A stretch of DNA of 64,000 nucleotides from Haemonchus contortus (lineage: Eukaryota > Nematoda > Chromadorea > Rhabditida > Trichostrongylidae): positions 26,650,459-26,714,458 of the forward strand of contig LS997564.1 in NCBI GenBank assembly GCA_000469685.2, written 5' to 3'. The notes beneath the pieces were generated by a model. It was not told the origin of the DNA and did no database searches. It saw only the letters and a list, made by a program, of their open reading frames with translations. The translations under genes were made by a program, and so were the position numbers. Positions 39,166 through 52,000 of this stretch are shown in pieces. How positions within the stretch are numbered: position 1 is the stretch's first letter; each line of letters begins with the position of its first letter.

Positions 39166-40235
39166 CATCAAAGAAATCCAGCAAAGCAATATGTGATGAA
39201 ATCCCTGAAGCTAGATTCAGACACAAGATATTGAGCATATTTCAAACGGAAATGGACAATTCTTTTGCCGGTCAGGTAGAATCCCTTCAGTGATAAGCAA
39301 GATAAACTGTCATGGGTCAACAGTTTGGCTAATGGTGAGGGAGGTTACCTTTGTGAATGCCAGCCGAGTACCCTATCTTGAGATAGAATCGTCGGGTAAT
39401 CGAGTGACCGTAAGCGCTTTCCGCTTTTACAGACCGCTTCACCGATTTTGGAATGGTTTGGCTCCCGAAGAAGTTAGAACACTCTATTCCAACTGTAAGC
39501 ATCAACTTCTTAACCGAATCATCATAACAAATACCTCGTACTACGAAAAAAGCCTTGCCATCTTTCGATAATTAGGAAACTATTGCTCTGAAAGTTTTCT
39601 TACTATTTTATAAAAGCTTGTATCTGAAGAAAATGAGTGATTAGAAGATGTAAAACGACATTCCTGATCCTTTTTTTTCGAGCTTAACAGAGTGCTACAG
39701 ATCTCGGAGCCAACCGTCGAAGCGGTGCTTCCTTCACTGCTCCTTCAGATTCACTGTGATCGGGGCTTGGGTTTTACCCGTATCTTCAGAAGCCAGGAGA
39801 AAATGGCAAAAACATGAGAACAGATATGGGGGTGGAGGCCATGCTGCCGAGACCGTTTTTATTGTCACCATGTTTCAAGGTATCACTCAATCGTGCGACG
39901 GGTCCGTATGCTAGATGTGAATGATAGGGTGAGGTGTTCTTCGGGAACGCGCCTCCGAAAATTTCACAAAAGTCCAGAATTTATGTAGAGGGTCTCCGAA
40001 ACCTTCACAGAAGTACTGCAGAAAGACGACGCTTTTGTATGCGTATAACATATACGGGAATTTCGGGATCGGTTGACCGAAACACCGCTCTTCTTCAATC
40101 TTCGTGTTTCGGACTTCAAAACATTTGAGCAAGGCGAACATGGAACCGCTTGGAAAGGCTTTCAAAGCTAAACACCTGGCGCAAGTTTTAATGAGCTTCA
40201 GCAGCAGAGTGTCCTGTTTCGAGTTTGTAAACAGC

Positions 40236-40265
40236 ACATGTGTAGTCTCCTCAGACTACACATGT
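40236..40265. repeat. Perfect 13-bp hairpin with 4-nt loop
   Basis: ACATGTGTAGTCT, loop CCTC, then the exact complement. It lies at the edge of an unassigned 39.9-40.27 kb block. Confidence 0.85.
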
Positions 40266-42265
40266 CTCCTGAGACAGATTCCTTATGGGGTTGAATAAGC
40301 AGAAGAGAGGGAGCAAGATATGTCATGCACGCTTGTTGTGTCAGTACGTCAATACAGAATCGGCAAATATCTGAGCTATTCTCTATTTTGTGAAATTTTC
40401 GGCCAATTCAATGCCTTTCGACTCAATACAATAGAATCAGATTCCTGATCTAATTCATAGCATAAGCTAGTTCGGGTGTAGAAATGAATAATGTCGAGGA
40501 ACTCAACCACGGGATTACTATCATAAAAGTTGAAATGAACTTCAATCTTCGAGTTCTTACACTTTTCTATCTGCGTAGATCAGAATTTCACGAATGTCAC
40601 GAAGGGAAGCCTTCATCTTCGAGACGAGCGGCAGTTTTCAAAGAATGAAGTAAGATCAGAATTATTCATCTATGTAATCACTAGTAAAAAGATCGGTTTT
40701 TCTATTCATCTCAGTTGCATCTCATTCCTTCTTTAGCATCTCTCAACCACAAGGTCAACCTAGGAAACCCAGAAAGGCTGTTATAGATTGTCAGTTTAGA
40801 GGAGTCTCATTTAGTCAAAAAGTTACGAGGGTTTGAGAATATGTGCTCTACCGTGAAATTCTACTTAACGCTGAAGTTGCCTGTTCAGAACTGACTTACA
40901 CATATACAGCCTATTCTTTAAATGTCAAATAACGCTCTCATTAGGACCGCACGTCTGTGGCACCCAGCATGGCAGTTTTCCATTTTTCTCCTGTGTGAGT
41001 CACCAAAATAGCAGAAGGAAGCAGCTGCAAATAGCTACTTGTACTTCTTGGACGTTACATCATCGGTACATCTGTGAACACGACACAGTAGATAAATCTA
41101 TTCAATACTTAATAGTATTTCAAGGTACAACATATGCAAATGTTACACACACACATCAATGCGTTTTCACAAACGGGCAGGCACTCCCCTCATCGTATAG
41201 TCGGACCGTCACAACGGAAAGCACCGTAAACACGAAAAATCTTCATGAAATAGAATCATGAAGACGGCTAACGATGACCAGTCCGCCGGTGTGAGGCACC
41301 GCTAAAACATATGAAAAACGGAAGCAAATCACGAGTTTCGAGAGACGTTATAAATAATATACAAACTTTCTATCATGATCATAACAGTTATCAAAGTCGC
41401 GCGAGCGGATCATCACGTATACACAAAAACAAAGTAGTATGAAGATTGAAATTGCGCAAGTGGTATTCGGTAGATGAGTAGTAGATGTTAGTACCAGAGA
41501 GTTACAGGTAAAAAAAAAGACAAATGTGCGATGAAATACAAACATTGTAAATAATAAATGAATGAATCACACAACAAATGTAATTATGTAAAGAAAAACC
41601 ACGAAAAAAATATCAATATTTAAATTATAAATTGACAAAGGTGTACGAGACCAACAACGACTATGGACAAGAGAACACAACGACTGAGAATGACAATTTT
41701 TTGTGGTGGTGGGAAAAGGAGGTGATGGGATTGGTGGGTGGGTGGATGGATGTATGTGAATGCTCAGGTGGATAAATAGCATAACTGGATGGGAAATAAT
41801 AATACAGTATAGGGTAGTGATGATGTAATTAACGCCGACTTGAATGCAATTCTAAGTCCTAAATTCTGACCTAAAATCGCGCAGAAACGAGGTAGACAAT
41901 GATGGAGACGGTTGGGTCTCCTTTCTATGCCGAGCGAGAAGCCGAAATACGCCATCTATGTACAAAATAAAGTATTTGAACAACCAACTTAAACGAACAC
42001 ACGCGGAAGATCAAAGAGTATAACGCTATGCGATACCTTCTGGTTCGCGTCAACTCACTTTCAAAGGGGTATCTCCTATCCTATAAAACTACGAAGTGGT
42101 CGCCGTCCAGCGGCGTCCATCTTCCCACTTTATACTTAACACAGACACAAAATACAACTGCTCTACAGAAAAGATAGGATAGTCGGGCGAGTAACTGCAG
42201 GAAATATGAAAATCAGCCCAAGAAAGGGAGAAGCTTGTGCACCGGTGACAATGACTAATGTGTAA

Positions 42266-43077
42266 CTAATTCATCCATTTTACACAATTCGGCGCTCCAC
42301 ATAAACAAGGGATTTTGTCTGTTGTATCTTCCAACTCAAACTGGTAATCGTAAGTCAGCTGAAAGGGACAAAATTATAGTAAAAATTATGGTAATACAAA
42401 GTCAGCAGTAACTAAATACTAGTCGAGCATGTTGGGCAACGCAGCGAAATTATGAAGGGAAAACAATTGTTATCTGAGACCTTACCTCTTCCAGCGCCTT
42501 TATCGGACGATTAGCCGTAATGATAATCTTTTTGTCCTCTGGATACGGTCCAGCAGCAAGTATTCGAGTAGAACAATTGGGATCACAAGAATGATTGATA
42601 TACCTGCAATTAGTGCATGAAACTTCAGTACTTGAAATATCAGAAACCAAAACAAAAAAGCAATTTAGAAAAGGACCCTACCGAGCTGGACCACCGGCCA
42701 TCGTTGCATCGACAAGCAGATCCTCGTCAATACGAAACATGTAGACACCTCGATTTTGTGCCACGTACCGTTTTTCTCGCATTTCTCCTACCTCACTTCT
42801 TATCACCTCTCCCTGAGAAACAACCACTATGAAAACTCAAAAACATACTGACGAAAGTGGTTTTTCAAGTAAATTGGAAAAGTAGAGAATTAAACCGTTC
42901 ACAAACCTTATACTCTATGATCATATCACCCATATGGATATCGCGCTTTGCATAAAGTCCAAGTCCTTGAATTTTCGACCGAGCCAAGTACACAGTTTGA
43001 CGCCAATCTTTTCGCATTTTCTGGTAGAGAGTATAACTTTGGGAATTGCTCGAGAATGGTTCTCGACCTCCCAACGC
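42266..43077 (-). CDS. set-16: set-16 exons 45-48: catalytic SET and post-SET domains
   Basis: Exons: 42907-43077, 42682-42812, 42486-42603, 42266-42358 (about residues 2149-2318). SET begins near [19 protein letters not shown], with the GLGLYA turn that lines the S-adenosylmethionine pocket. It continues with [37 protein letters not shown], the pseudoknot motif [11 protein letters not shown], and [12 protein letters not shown] with the catalytic-site tyrosine. Post-SET is [19 protein letters not shown], supplying the CxCx4C zinc ligands. All hallmark residues are present, so the enzyme should be active. The final WMN tail is identical to that of vertebrate MLL proteins. Confidence 0.97.
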
Positions 43078-46000
43078 CTGAAATGTAGATCATATATAAA
43101 TAAACATGTAAAAGATGCTCTACATAGGTTTTATAGCTCTTTAATAGTTCGATAAGATGCACATTATTTTCCCCATCTCTACAAACAGTAGACAAATGGC
43201 GAAATTTTTCAAGAAAGGAAGCTTACACTAGAACTTGAAATGCCTTGGTCATTGAAAAGCTCTTGAACGACCAAGTAAAAGATGATTAAAACTGGTGAAA
43301 CATAGGACTCACCAAGGCCCACTCGGATCCAATACCAGAAGCTTGCAACATGGCCCGCATTTGAGCAGCAGCCAGCTCATCAGTGAAAGAAGCTGCTATG
43401 CGTCCTCGCGTTCTTCCACTACTGCTTGAGCCACCGTCTTGCGTAGAGCGACTGAAAGTCGCAACAAAATGTAAGTGGATCAGAAAACTCAATCAAAAAC
43501 ATGCACGAATAAAGTTCTATCAACTACTCACCTTGTTGACGGTGCACTGGCAAGTGCACGTTGTTTATGCTTAATTAAGGTGCGGAACCGTGGTTCGCAG
43601 CGAGCACACCCGGAAGGATTTACCGCAAGCGGCAAATCCAAGAGTGGGCTGTTCGGATGGCGAAAAGTGTACGTGAACAATCCGTCGACACCAGGCAACT
43701 GGAAATAAGAAGCCAATCACAAACCACAACCATTTTTTGCCTTTTTCTTTGCAAAGAACTGAAAAGAACTATCGAACTATATAAATCGTAAGAAATTTTG
43801 AAAAGCGCGTCCAAAATAGAAGCAAAAAGTGAGGGTGTATTAGTTAAAACATGGTAATGATCGAATGTGAAAAATTATCGTTAAAGGGTTTAAAAACGAT
43901 GAGATTTGAAGTGAAACCTGAATATGCACGTGGGTACCTACTTAGAGAAACACTCATTGAACACTCGATGGATATTTAGACCCCCTAGTGAAACAGTCTA
44001 AAGGAGCACAACAGTCAAACGATGACTTTGAAAAAGAAAAAAACTCATGGATGTACCGCAAAACAAGGCGTATGGGCATGTTTGGACCAGCATTGGTTCG
44101 CAGCAGAGCAACGGGTGCTAGCTACTGCGCATATCATCTGAGCGCATTCATACTAGGAGCCGTGGACGGCCACCCCGGTGCGAGGAACGACACCTGAGTG
44201 CCGGGGACGAACCTAGTATGAATGCGCCCTCTGACTGCATTCAAAAAAAAGTGCTCCGTCTTGAAAAATGACGGCCTCTGTGAGCACGTTGAAACACCTT
44301 TATTGGAAGCTTGAACCACAGAGGGTATAATTACGTACTGGCACTATTGCGCTCTATCCGGACCGCTTTTCGACACGACAGTGCCCCAGGTGTTATTATC
44401 GGGAACCATACATCCTCACCAATAAGAAACTTCTGCACTGTTTCCTTTTTGCAAACTGAGCCTCTAATGTTGTGCAGCCTTAGCTTCATGCCATTTCATG
44501 TGCGTCTTCCCCTCACATAGTACCGTAACCAAATCTTGCAGTAGTTACCCTCTAGAGCCCCATTGAAACTGCACTGCACTTCATGGGTTGTGAGCGCGGG
44601 GCTCCTGAATCAGGACGCTTGCTATTCTTCGGAGTCAAATTGGTTATTAATTCTAAAATCATCATCTCAGCCATCAATCAATCATTTTAATCATCATTAT
44701 TTTTGGTTTCATAAAAAAGAGCTGGTATCTAAGCATGAAGAGTTTGAACAAGGCAAAGAAAAATAAAAACAATCAGAAGGAACAAGGGCTCGCATCTACT
44801 CAATGCGCGCAACCTACCGATTCTGTAATTTTGCTGATCACCGATTCGTTCAATCCGAATAAGGTTTCTCCTGTAATTCCCTTCGCCAAAAATCGGAGAG
44901 CATCTGACTGCGACCGTATCCGCTCAACGGAATTAACCACTTGCGACCAGGCCTCTTAAAATCGTTGACTCTTTGCTAGTGGAAATTTAGAACACACGGA
45001 AAATGGGTTTGAGAAACAGCAATATACACGAATGGAAATGGAAAACCAAAAAAACAGAAGTCTTTTGGACATACCAGTAGCAGAATCACCCTCGTATGTA
45101 TGATCTGCATAAGAGACGACGAATTTCGGACGATGATCAACATCTTTGATGTGGCAATCGTAAATTTCTCGCTTTCGCGGATCAGTGGGCGACCAAAACC
45201 ACCGCGACACGTGGTATCCATTCTGCAAAGGGGTTTATGAGCAACAAAAAAAAACTCAATGACTACATTGACAAACGCACTGGAAATATATGCGTCGCAT
45301 TGTGGAACGTCTTCAATTGATCAGGCAGAAGCTGTCCAACTTGGAAGAAACACAAGGCACCAATTCGCAGACAAAGCCGCGAGCATGAGTCAGAATAATC
45401 GAAAAGCCGTGACAAAAAGGCGTTTTCATCCCTTTCAATGTAAATTCGTCGAAGAGCTTCCAATGAAGTTACCATAACTTCGGGGCTGATTTCCGGATGT
45501 TTTGTACAGAAGAACGTCTGAAAGGACTGAGAGCAGATTAGAGGAAAGCGGAAGTAGCACAACACTATTATAATCAGGGCCCAGTGTAGATATGGATATA
45601 ACCCGATTCCAAAAAGGAAAGTAGAGTAGGTTCAACAAAAAATAATCCAGCCAACTGCTCTTAAGTCCTAATGCCTATAACTTCTGTTACGAAATGAGAT
45701 CTGTTGCTTCCGATAACTCTTTTCTATACGATGAAATTCCCTTTACCCACACTGGACCCTGATCGCAATAGAATCGTGTTAGTCTTGGCCTTACGATGCG
45801 GAATAAAAATGCATAAAAGCCTACAGAATTAAGCCAGGAGTACAGTCAGTACAAGGAGGGATTCAAATTCTACGCTACTGCAACAGCTTGTTAACAATCT
45901 TACAGACAAACCTTGTCCTTGACAAACTTCGCAGTTTGGATTTTTGCAGCACATGGAAGATGGAAGTTCACGTTGCAGTCCACTTTATGGCACTGTACGC

Positions 46001-49000
46001 TGGCACCAACCCGCCCACATAAGTGACAGATTACACCAGCAGCGCGAACAACTGCACGATCTACATGAAGCAGTGCTCCAGACGTCGTTTCGAACACCTG
46101 AAAAACACAAACTTCAGACTGACCGCAGAACTACATCAGCAAGAAACGAATCCACTCAACTCCCGAGCAAAAAAGAGAAATTAGCCCCTTTGGACTGCAG
46201 AAAAACAGGGTTCCCACAAACGTGCATATACAATATTTAGTGAGGCTGGTATCAAAGCGAGCAAAAGTAATGGACCTAAAAATAACGGAAACAAATAAGA
46301 TTATAATAGCTACCTCTGTGCTCCACATGGCACAATTCACATGCACCCATAGATTCGCACTCAGATTGAGTAATCGTCCGCAAAGTGCTGGATCACCATC
46401 TCCTATACCGCCACAGAGCACACATACTCGTCTATCGAGTTCAAATGATGTTCCCAAACCAACGCCCATCTTTGGTGACAAAGCCAGCTCCTGAATTTGA
46501 GATTGGACCGGTGAAACTTTCAACATAATCCTTCTAATTTTGAGCGGCAAAGGGGAATTCAATAAAAAAAGGAACACACAAGACAGAATATCCACATTTT
46601 CCACAAATCCAAGTTTTCCCTATGTGTAATATTAAGTTAGGTGACTGGACTTCATCGATGTATTCTCTAGACCTAATCCAAACTAAATTCTAAAAGACCC
46701 AATCTACACAATCTTCTTACCTGCTTTGTTTGCTGAATCTTGAAGAAAGAGTGCAGTAATTCACGACTATACGCTTTCCAGTCATCTCCTGGGGATCGAG
46801 TTGTGTCTTTACGTTGAGCAGCATCTTGGATTGTTGCCAAGTCAGCAACTCGGATAATCTGAGCGTAAAAAGCCGTTATATTAATGGCCGGCTAATTGCC
46901 GCAGCTAATGCTGCACATCACTGCATAGACCCTACAGAAGTGGCAACTGCAAGAGTGCTTTTAGAAGTAATAAATCCGGTTCAAAATAACTTATTCTAAT
47001 TCGCAAAACTCTATTGATTTACAAACAATTATAACAGTTTGTGCGCGTTCGAAAAGAAATAGTACGCTAATTGCTTTTGCTGTTGTCACCAAACGCAGAC
47101 CTTGTAAGCATTGGCAGGGAGTCGAGTTTCAAAGATTCAATCCACTGACGTGACCGCCAGAGGCCAACTGCCACGAGTGGGCGACCAACTTCTGCCGAAA
47201 TGGTAAACAACCGCAATTAGCGCCTCACATCCAACATGAACGCCTTTCATTTTAGTAGCTTCTTCTCCACTTCACCGAGTTTGCCTACACCTCGAGGCGC
47301 CACAGAAGCTAACTGAACATCTGCCGGCTCGCTCACGGCCATCCACTATCCCTTCCATCCGTCCTTTATTATACTACTTCCCTCGATTCTAATCTATGAG
47401 CCATCATCGAAAGAAGTTCTAAAACTCCGGAGCAAACACTTCAACACCTCCCTCTTCCCGTTGAGGGTTACGTACAGTGTGAGCAAGCCCATTACATGTT
47501 TTTGGTTAATTTAATAGTTAGTCAGATGAATATAGTGAGTTCACATCAAAACTTTCAAGATGTCTTTTAATACAAGTACTCCATTTCTAGCTTGGACACA
47601 ACTGATAATCCTGTACAATCATGAAAGGGTGCAGCCAATTTATCCATGTGCTTCACTTGTTTCGTGCAAGACTCAGCTCTTTTGAGCACGAGCGTTGCAT
47701 ACAAATTATGGATGGAATGTTAAAATGGAACGTGGCGTCAAACCTGCACATTGTCTCGACGACCTTCGTCCATTACGTATCGCGTATCACGAGGAGATGT
47801 CAAAAACGCATCTGGAGGCACGGCAGGGGCAGCAGGGAGATCCATTCGCATCTGAAACAACGACATTTGGGCATAACTGGAGAATCAGTTGTTACACAGG
47901 ACAAAGTCGAGCATGAAATAAAGACAGTTTGTCTCTCTTCAATACATTCATTCATGGGAGCGGAAAGTATAGCAGTGTTGAAGCTAAAGCAGCGTCAAAC
48001 AAGATCAAAAATGGTCGGTAGGAAATCAGAACAAGGTCATGGGTAGCATTCAAGGGAGGAATGAAAATGAAGGGCTAGTGAGCAGCATCTAAGGGAGGAA
48101 CGAGAAAGGGTATGAAATCAGAAATAGTAAGAAAAAGTTCCGCAACCACATTCTGTGGGGGGCAACCTAAAAACCTGAACAAATAACATCAGTTGACAGG
48201 CCGAACTTAATGATACAAAAAATCAAGCAGTACCTTTCCCTGGTTAATGCACTTGGCAAAACTCTCAGCGCTTATTTGCCGTAGCTTTGCCAGCGTTTCC
48301 TCGTCGACATGGGATTCGGCCGCGGTGAGCTGATCGGGAGACAACGCCACCTAAACATGTTTCCTTCACAGTAGATAGGAAATTATCACCAAAAGTTGCT
48401 CCGTGTGAAACAGACTATCGATTAGCAAATCGAATCGAGCTTTGCTTAATTTCACTCAGATGGTAAGAAACTTTTTTTTTCAGGCGAAAAAACAACCAGC
48501 CGAACCTTGCTTGCAGCAACGAACTGGTAGTAGCATTTCATCGAGCAGAAGCAAACGGTATCATCCTTCTAGAAAGAATTGGTTGGTGTGAAAATCAAAC
48601 GGTGATAAAAACTTTGTGTACAATCAATGAGTACTGAACATAACAAAACTCAAACCTCGTCATCACTTGGCGTCAATCCTAACTGACTCATTGTTTGTTG
48701 TATGAGCACCGCTTCCATACTTCGATCACACGCACGACATCTACCACCACCGGAAACCGGAGTTTGCGTCACATCTGGAGGCTCCCGTTTGATATTATCG
48801 ACAGACTCGGCTGAAATGTTTTTTTTTGTAGTGAAATTAGATTCGATCATTCCAGCTTAAATGAATGAAACTCCAACAATTTGTTTTTGTGCGGGTCATT
48901 ACACAGTAGTTCCAATTTAAAAGAAGGTGATAGAGTAGTGGCGGTACCAATGGCGCACAACCAAAAGTAAGGTCTGCTAGGCCAACCCGGGATCAAAACA

Positions 49001-52000
49001 TGCCCATACCAACGAAGCCTCCATCTCTACCGTTGAGCACCGTTGAGAAACGACTTGCACGTAGCTAACGTTATTTCCAACGGCTGGGATAAAGTTACTG
49101 CGGTTCTCTGGAAAATTGTTTACTGTCTCTAACACTGAATGTTTGATGAAGCGCATCCACGTTGGAAATGGGGTGTGTGTACATTCGTGCGATTCGGGCT
49201 GCGCGCGACAAATTGCGCGGCGAAAATCGTGGTGGTTAAAACGACTCTGGAGGCTATCATTGGGGTCCAAATTTGAAGTTAATTAGGTTAGTAGGATTGC
49301 CCAACTCTACTAAAGTACTCCACTTCAAGTTTGTGCCCCAATAATAATCGCCAGAGTCGTTTAAAACAGCACGAATTTCGCCGCGCAATTTGCCGCACGC
49401 AGCTCGAATCGCACGAATGTACCGTCCCCCTTGGAAAAGTATTAAACAGAAGGCAATTTCCTCAACTCATCTATGACAATTCACGACTTTTTGTGACTCG
49501 CATTTATTTTCCCATTCGAACGTTCTTACAACTCACATTTTGTAGAAGGTTCAGGAGACAGTGGTGGTGTGTCTAACTGGTATTCAATCAGTTGTTCAAC
49601 GCCAAGAATAGATCTTAGTTGTTCGAACAGTGCAGCAACGCCTGTTCCTGGTGGCACTGATGTTTCCTCTTTCACCACCAACGAGACTTCTACCTCCTCC
49701 ACGGTATCTGGTTTCTGAAGTGGAAATACAAATATTTTTTGCTATCAGCTGAAACCAATAAGCACCCCACAAATTAAACTGTTGAGTTTCCGCTAGTCGA
49801 TCTTACGCACTCATAAAAGAGTCAGAAAACTTGCAGAAGTTACTATCGACAGTATTGCGAATAAAAATTGAAGACTGACCATACTGAAGACTTTCCTACG
49901 AGGTTCAAGCGGAATCGTGAATTCAGGAATCTTGCTTGCGACACGCATATGGTTCGCACACGGTTGGCGGTCGAGGGAGTTGGCGAACACCGCCCACTGA
50001 TCGAAGGAACCAAATGCTGCATCTTCAGCATCGACCACCATTTCGTACAACGGAGGTGGTGGTATGCTGAAAGAGAAATTAGAAACGTAGGTTATAGAAC
50101 TCAATTAATGACAATGTGCCCTACTTCGTCAAGGCTGGAAGATTAGCCTGCGGGGCGAGATCAGACATTGAAAGACTTGTCATCTCCAGGCATTCCGTAT
50201 CACGTCCTTTGCCAGTATAGTAATCATCAACAAATGATAAAGACAGGTGGCCAAATTCTTTCCCAATGAGAGCTCTTTTATCTGAAAACCTGACATTGAG
50301 TCAAGTCCCCAACTGAACTTGAAGAATAAAAAAAAAGAAAAGCAATGAAATAGCGTTTCCACTATCAACATCCACGAAACTCGTTACGGGCGACTGTCTG
50401 GAGAAGCGTTTACAATTATAGAACATTTTGCACAAGAATTAATAAAACTAATAAAACTAAAGAATGACGTAAGCAACTAAAGTGGAGTAGTGTTTTAACT
50501 TACCTCTCCTATCAGGCAGGTCGCTGATACCCATCGTAGCAAAAGCTGCGCCAGGATTGCGGGGTGCAGGTTCCATAGCTCGCTTCGGCAACTGTTCGCA
50601 AAGTCGCAGTTGCGTATTCACACGCTCTACCATCAGGTCGTACTCATTTCCCATTCCCACTGACTCGAACTGAAGTGTTGCATTATTAACAAGATGCCCA
50701 CCTCCATTTTCACAATCAGATAGAGCAGAATTTTGCGAAAACTCACCTTCTTTTGCTGCGCTCGTTTCTTCTTAGGCCGTGGTGGCTCCAGCTGGTCCAT
50801 TAAATGACTTGGCGGACCCTGAGGACCTGGGCCCATGGGGGGCATTTGCTGTCCCATCGCAGGTTCTAGCAACCTCTTCAACATACCAGACCCTTCTCGA
50901 GCAGGATCTCGCCCGTCAAAGTGCATTGACACTCGACTGACGACATCATCCAGGCATTCGTAAACCTGCAATCCAGATATGGTTAAAGTGGGAATTAGGA
51001 GCAATTCAAGCAGAAATAATATCCAGAAATACCTCTTTCTCGAAGGGGGTTTGCAATCGTTCATAAAGAATGCCACCGAGTACAGGTGCCGGTACGCGAG
51101 CCCACATGTGTGGTCGAGGAACCTAGAAATTAAGGGTAACCCACTATAAAGTAGGTGGAATGGGAGATTGTGCCTTATAACTACGTACTTGCATAGGAGG
51201 ACGCTGCATCATTTCCTGAGGTGGAGGACCACATACGGCACCGTATGGGACTTGCTGTGGAACTCGCATTTGTTGGAATTGAGGTGATGAGCCAGCAATT
51301 GGTGGGTGAAACTGTGCCGAAGCACCAGGCATCTGTGTGGGCGAGGAGAGCGGTGTTCCAGGCAATGGAGCACCTCCTGCAGCTACTGGTTGAGGAGCAC
51401 CTCCAGCAGCAGCACGCTGGGCCATGGCCATCCGCATCGCATCTCCGGGTTCAACATTACGCACAATGTTCCATTTATGTTCGAATTCGTATACTGTAGC
51501 CAGATGTGTCTTCAAGTCACGTTTACAAGATTCCAGATCCTGAAGCGATCAATAATAGAGCGAAAAATAAGCCTAGCATAGCAGTGTTGCAAATGTGAAC
51601 GTCACGTTCATGGATACCCTTTTCAACGGAATTTTTCAAAACTGTGAAACAAACCTTTTGCCGAGAAGGAATTTGTTCCAGCAAAATTTGCAACGCCATT
51701 CGATCTTGCTCATTCAAATCCACCTGGAAAATGCAAAGGATTCGATAGTGAAATGAAACATTGGAAATGGAAATGGAATGGAACATTGCCTCAGCCTAAG
51801 GATGCTATAAAACACTGAGTAAACTATTGGAATTATTTGGCTGTTTGAAGATGTGGAACAGTAAGCGCACCGGTATTTGTTTCCCATCTGCATCTGTTCC
51901 AGCGCTTTTCATCATTTGCCTTCTTTTTGCGGCAAGATTCTTCTTTTGCTTTCTCATTCTGTTCAGATCTGACTCGATAACCTGCAAGAATTGCATCATA

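Larger units (their letters stand above)
25464..42128. other. Gene-poor interval between set-16 and flp-15
   Basis: About 16.7 kb with no supported gene. It contains five SINE copies (29391, 31060, 33512, 34262, 38945), hairpins (30581, 37899, 40236), an AT-rich tract, a long G run near 29330, and a possible isolated exon at 29617-29864. The lower half next to set-16 (41.3-42.0 kb) is AT-rich and simple. Confidence 0.5.
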
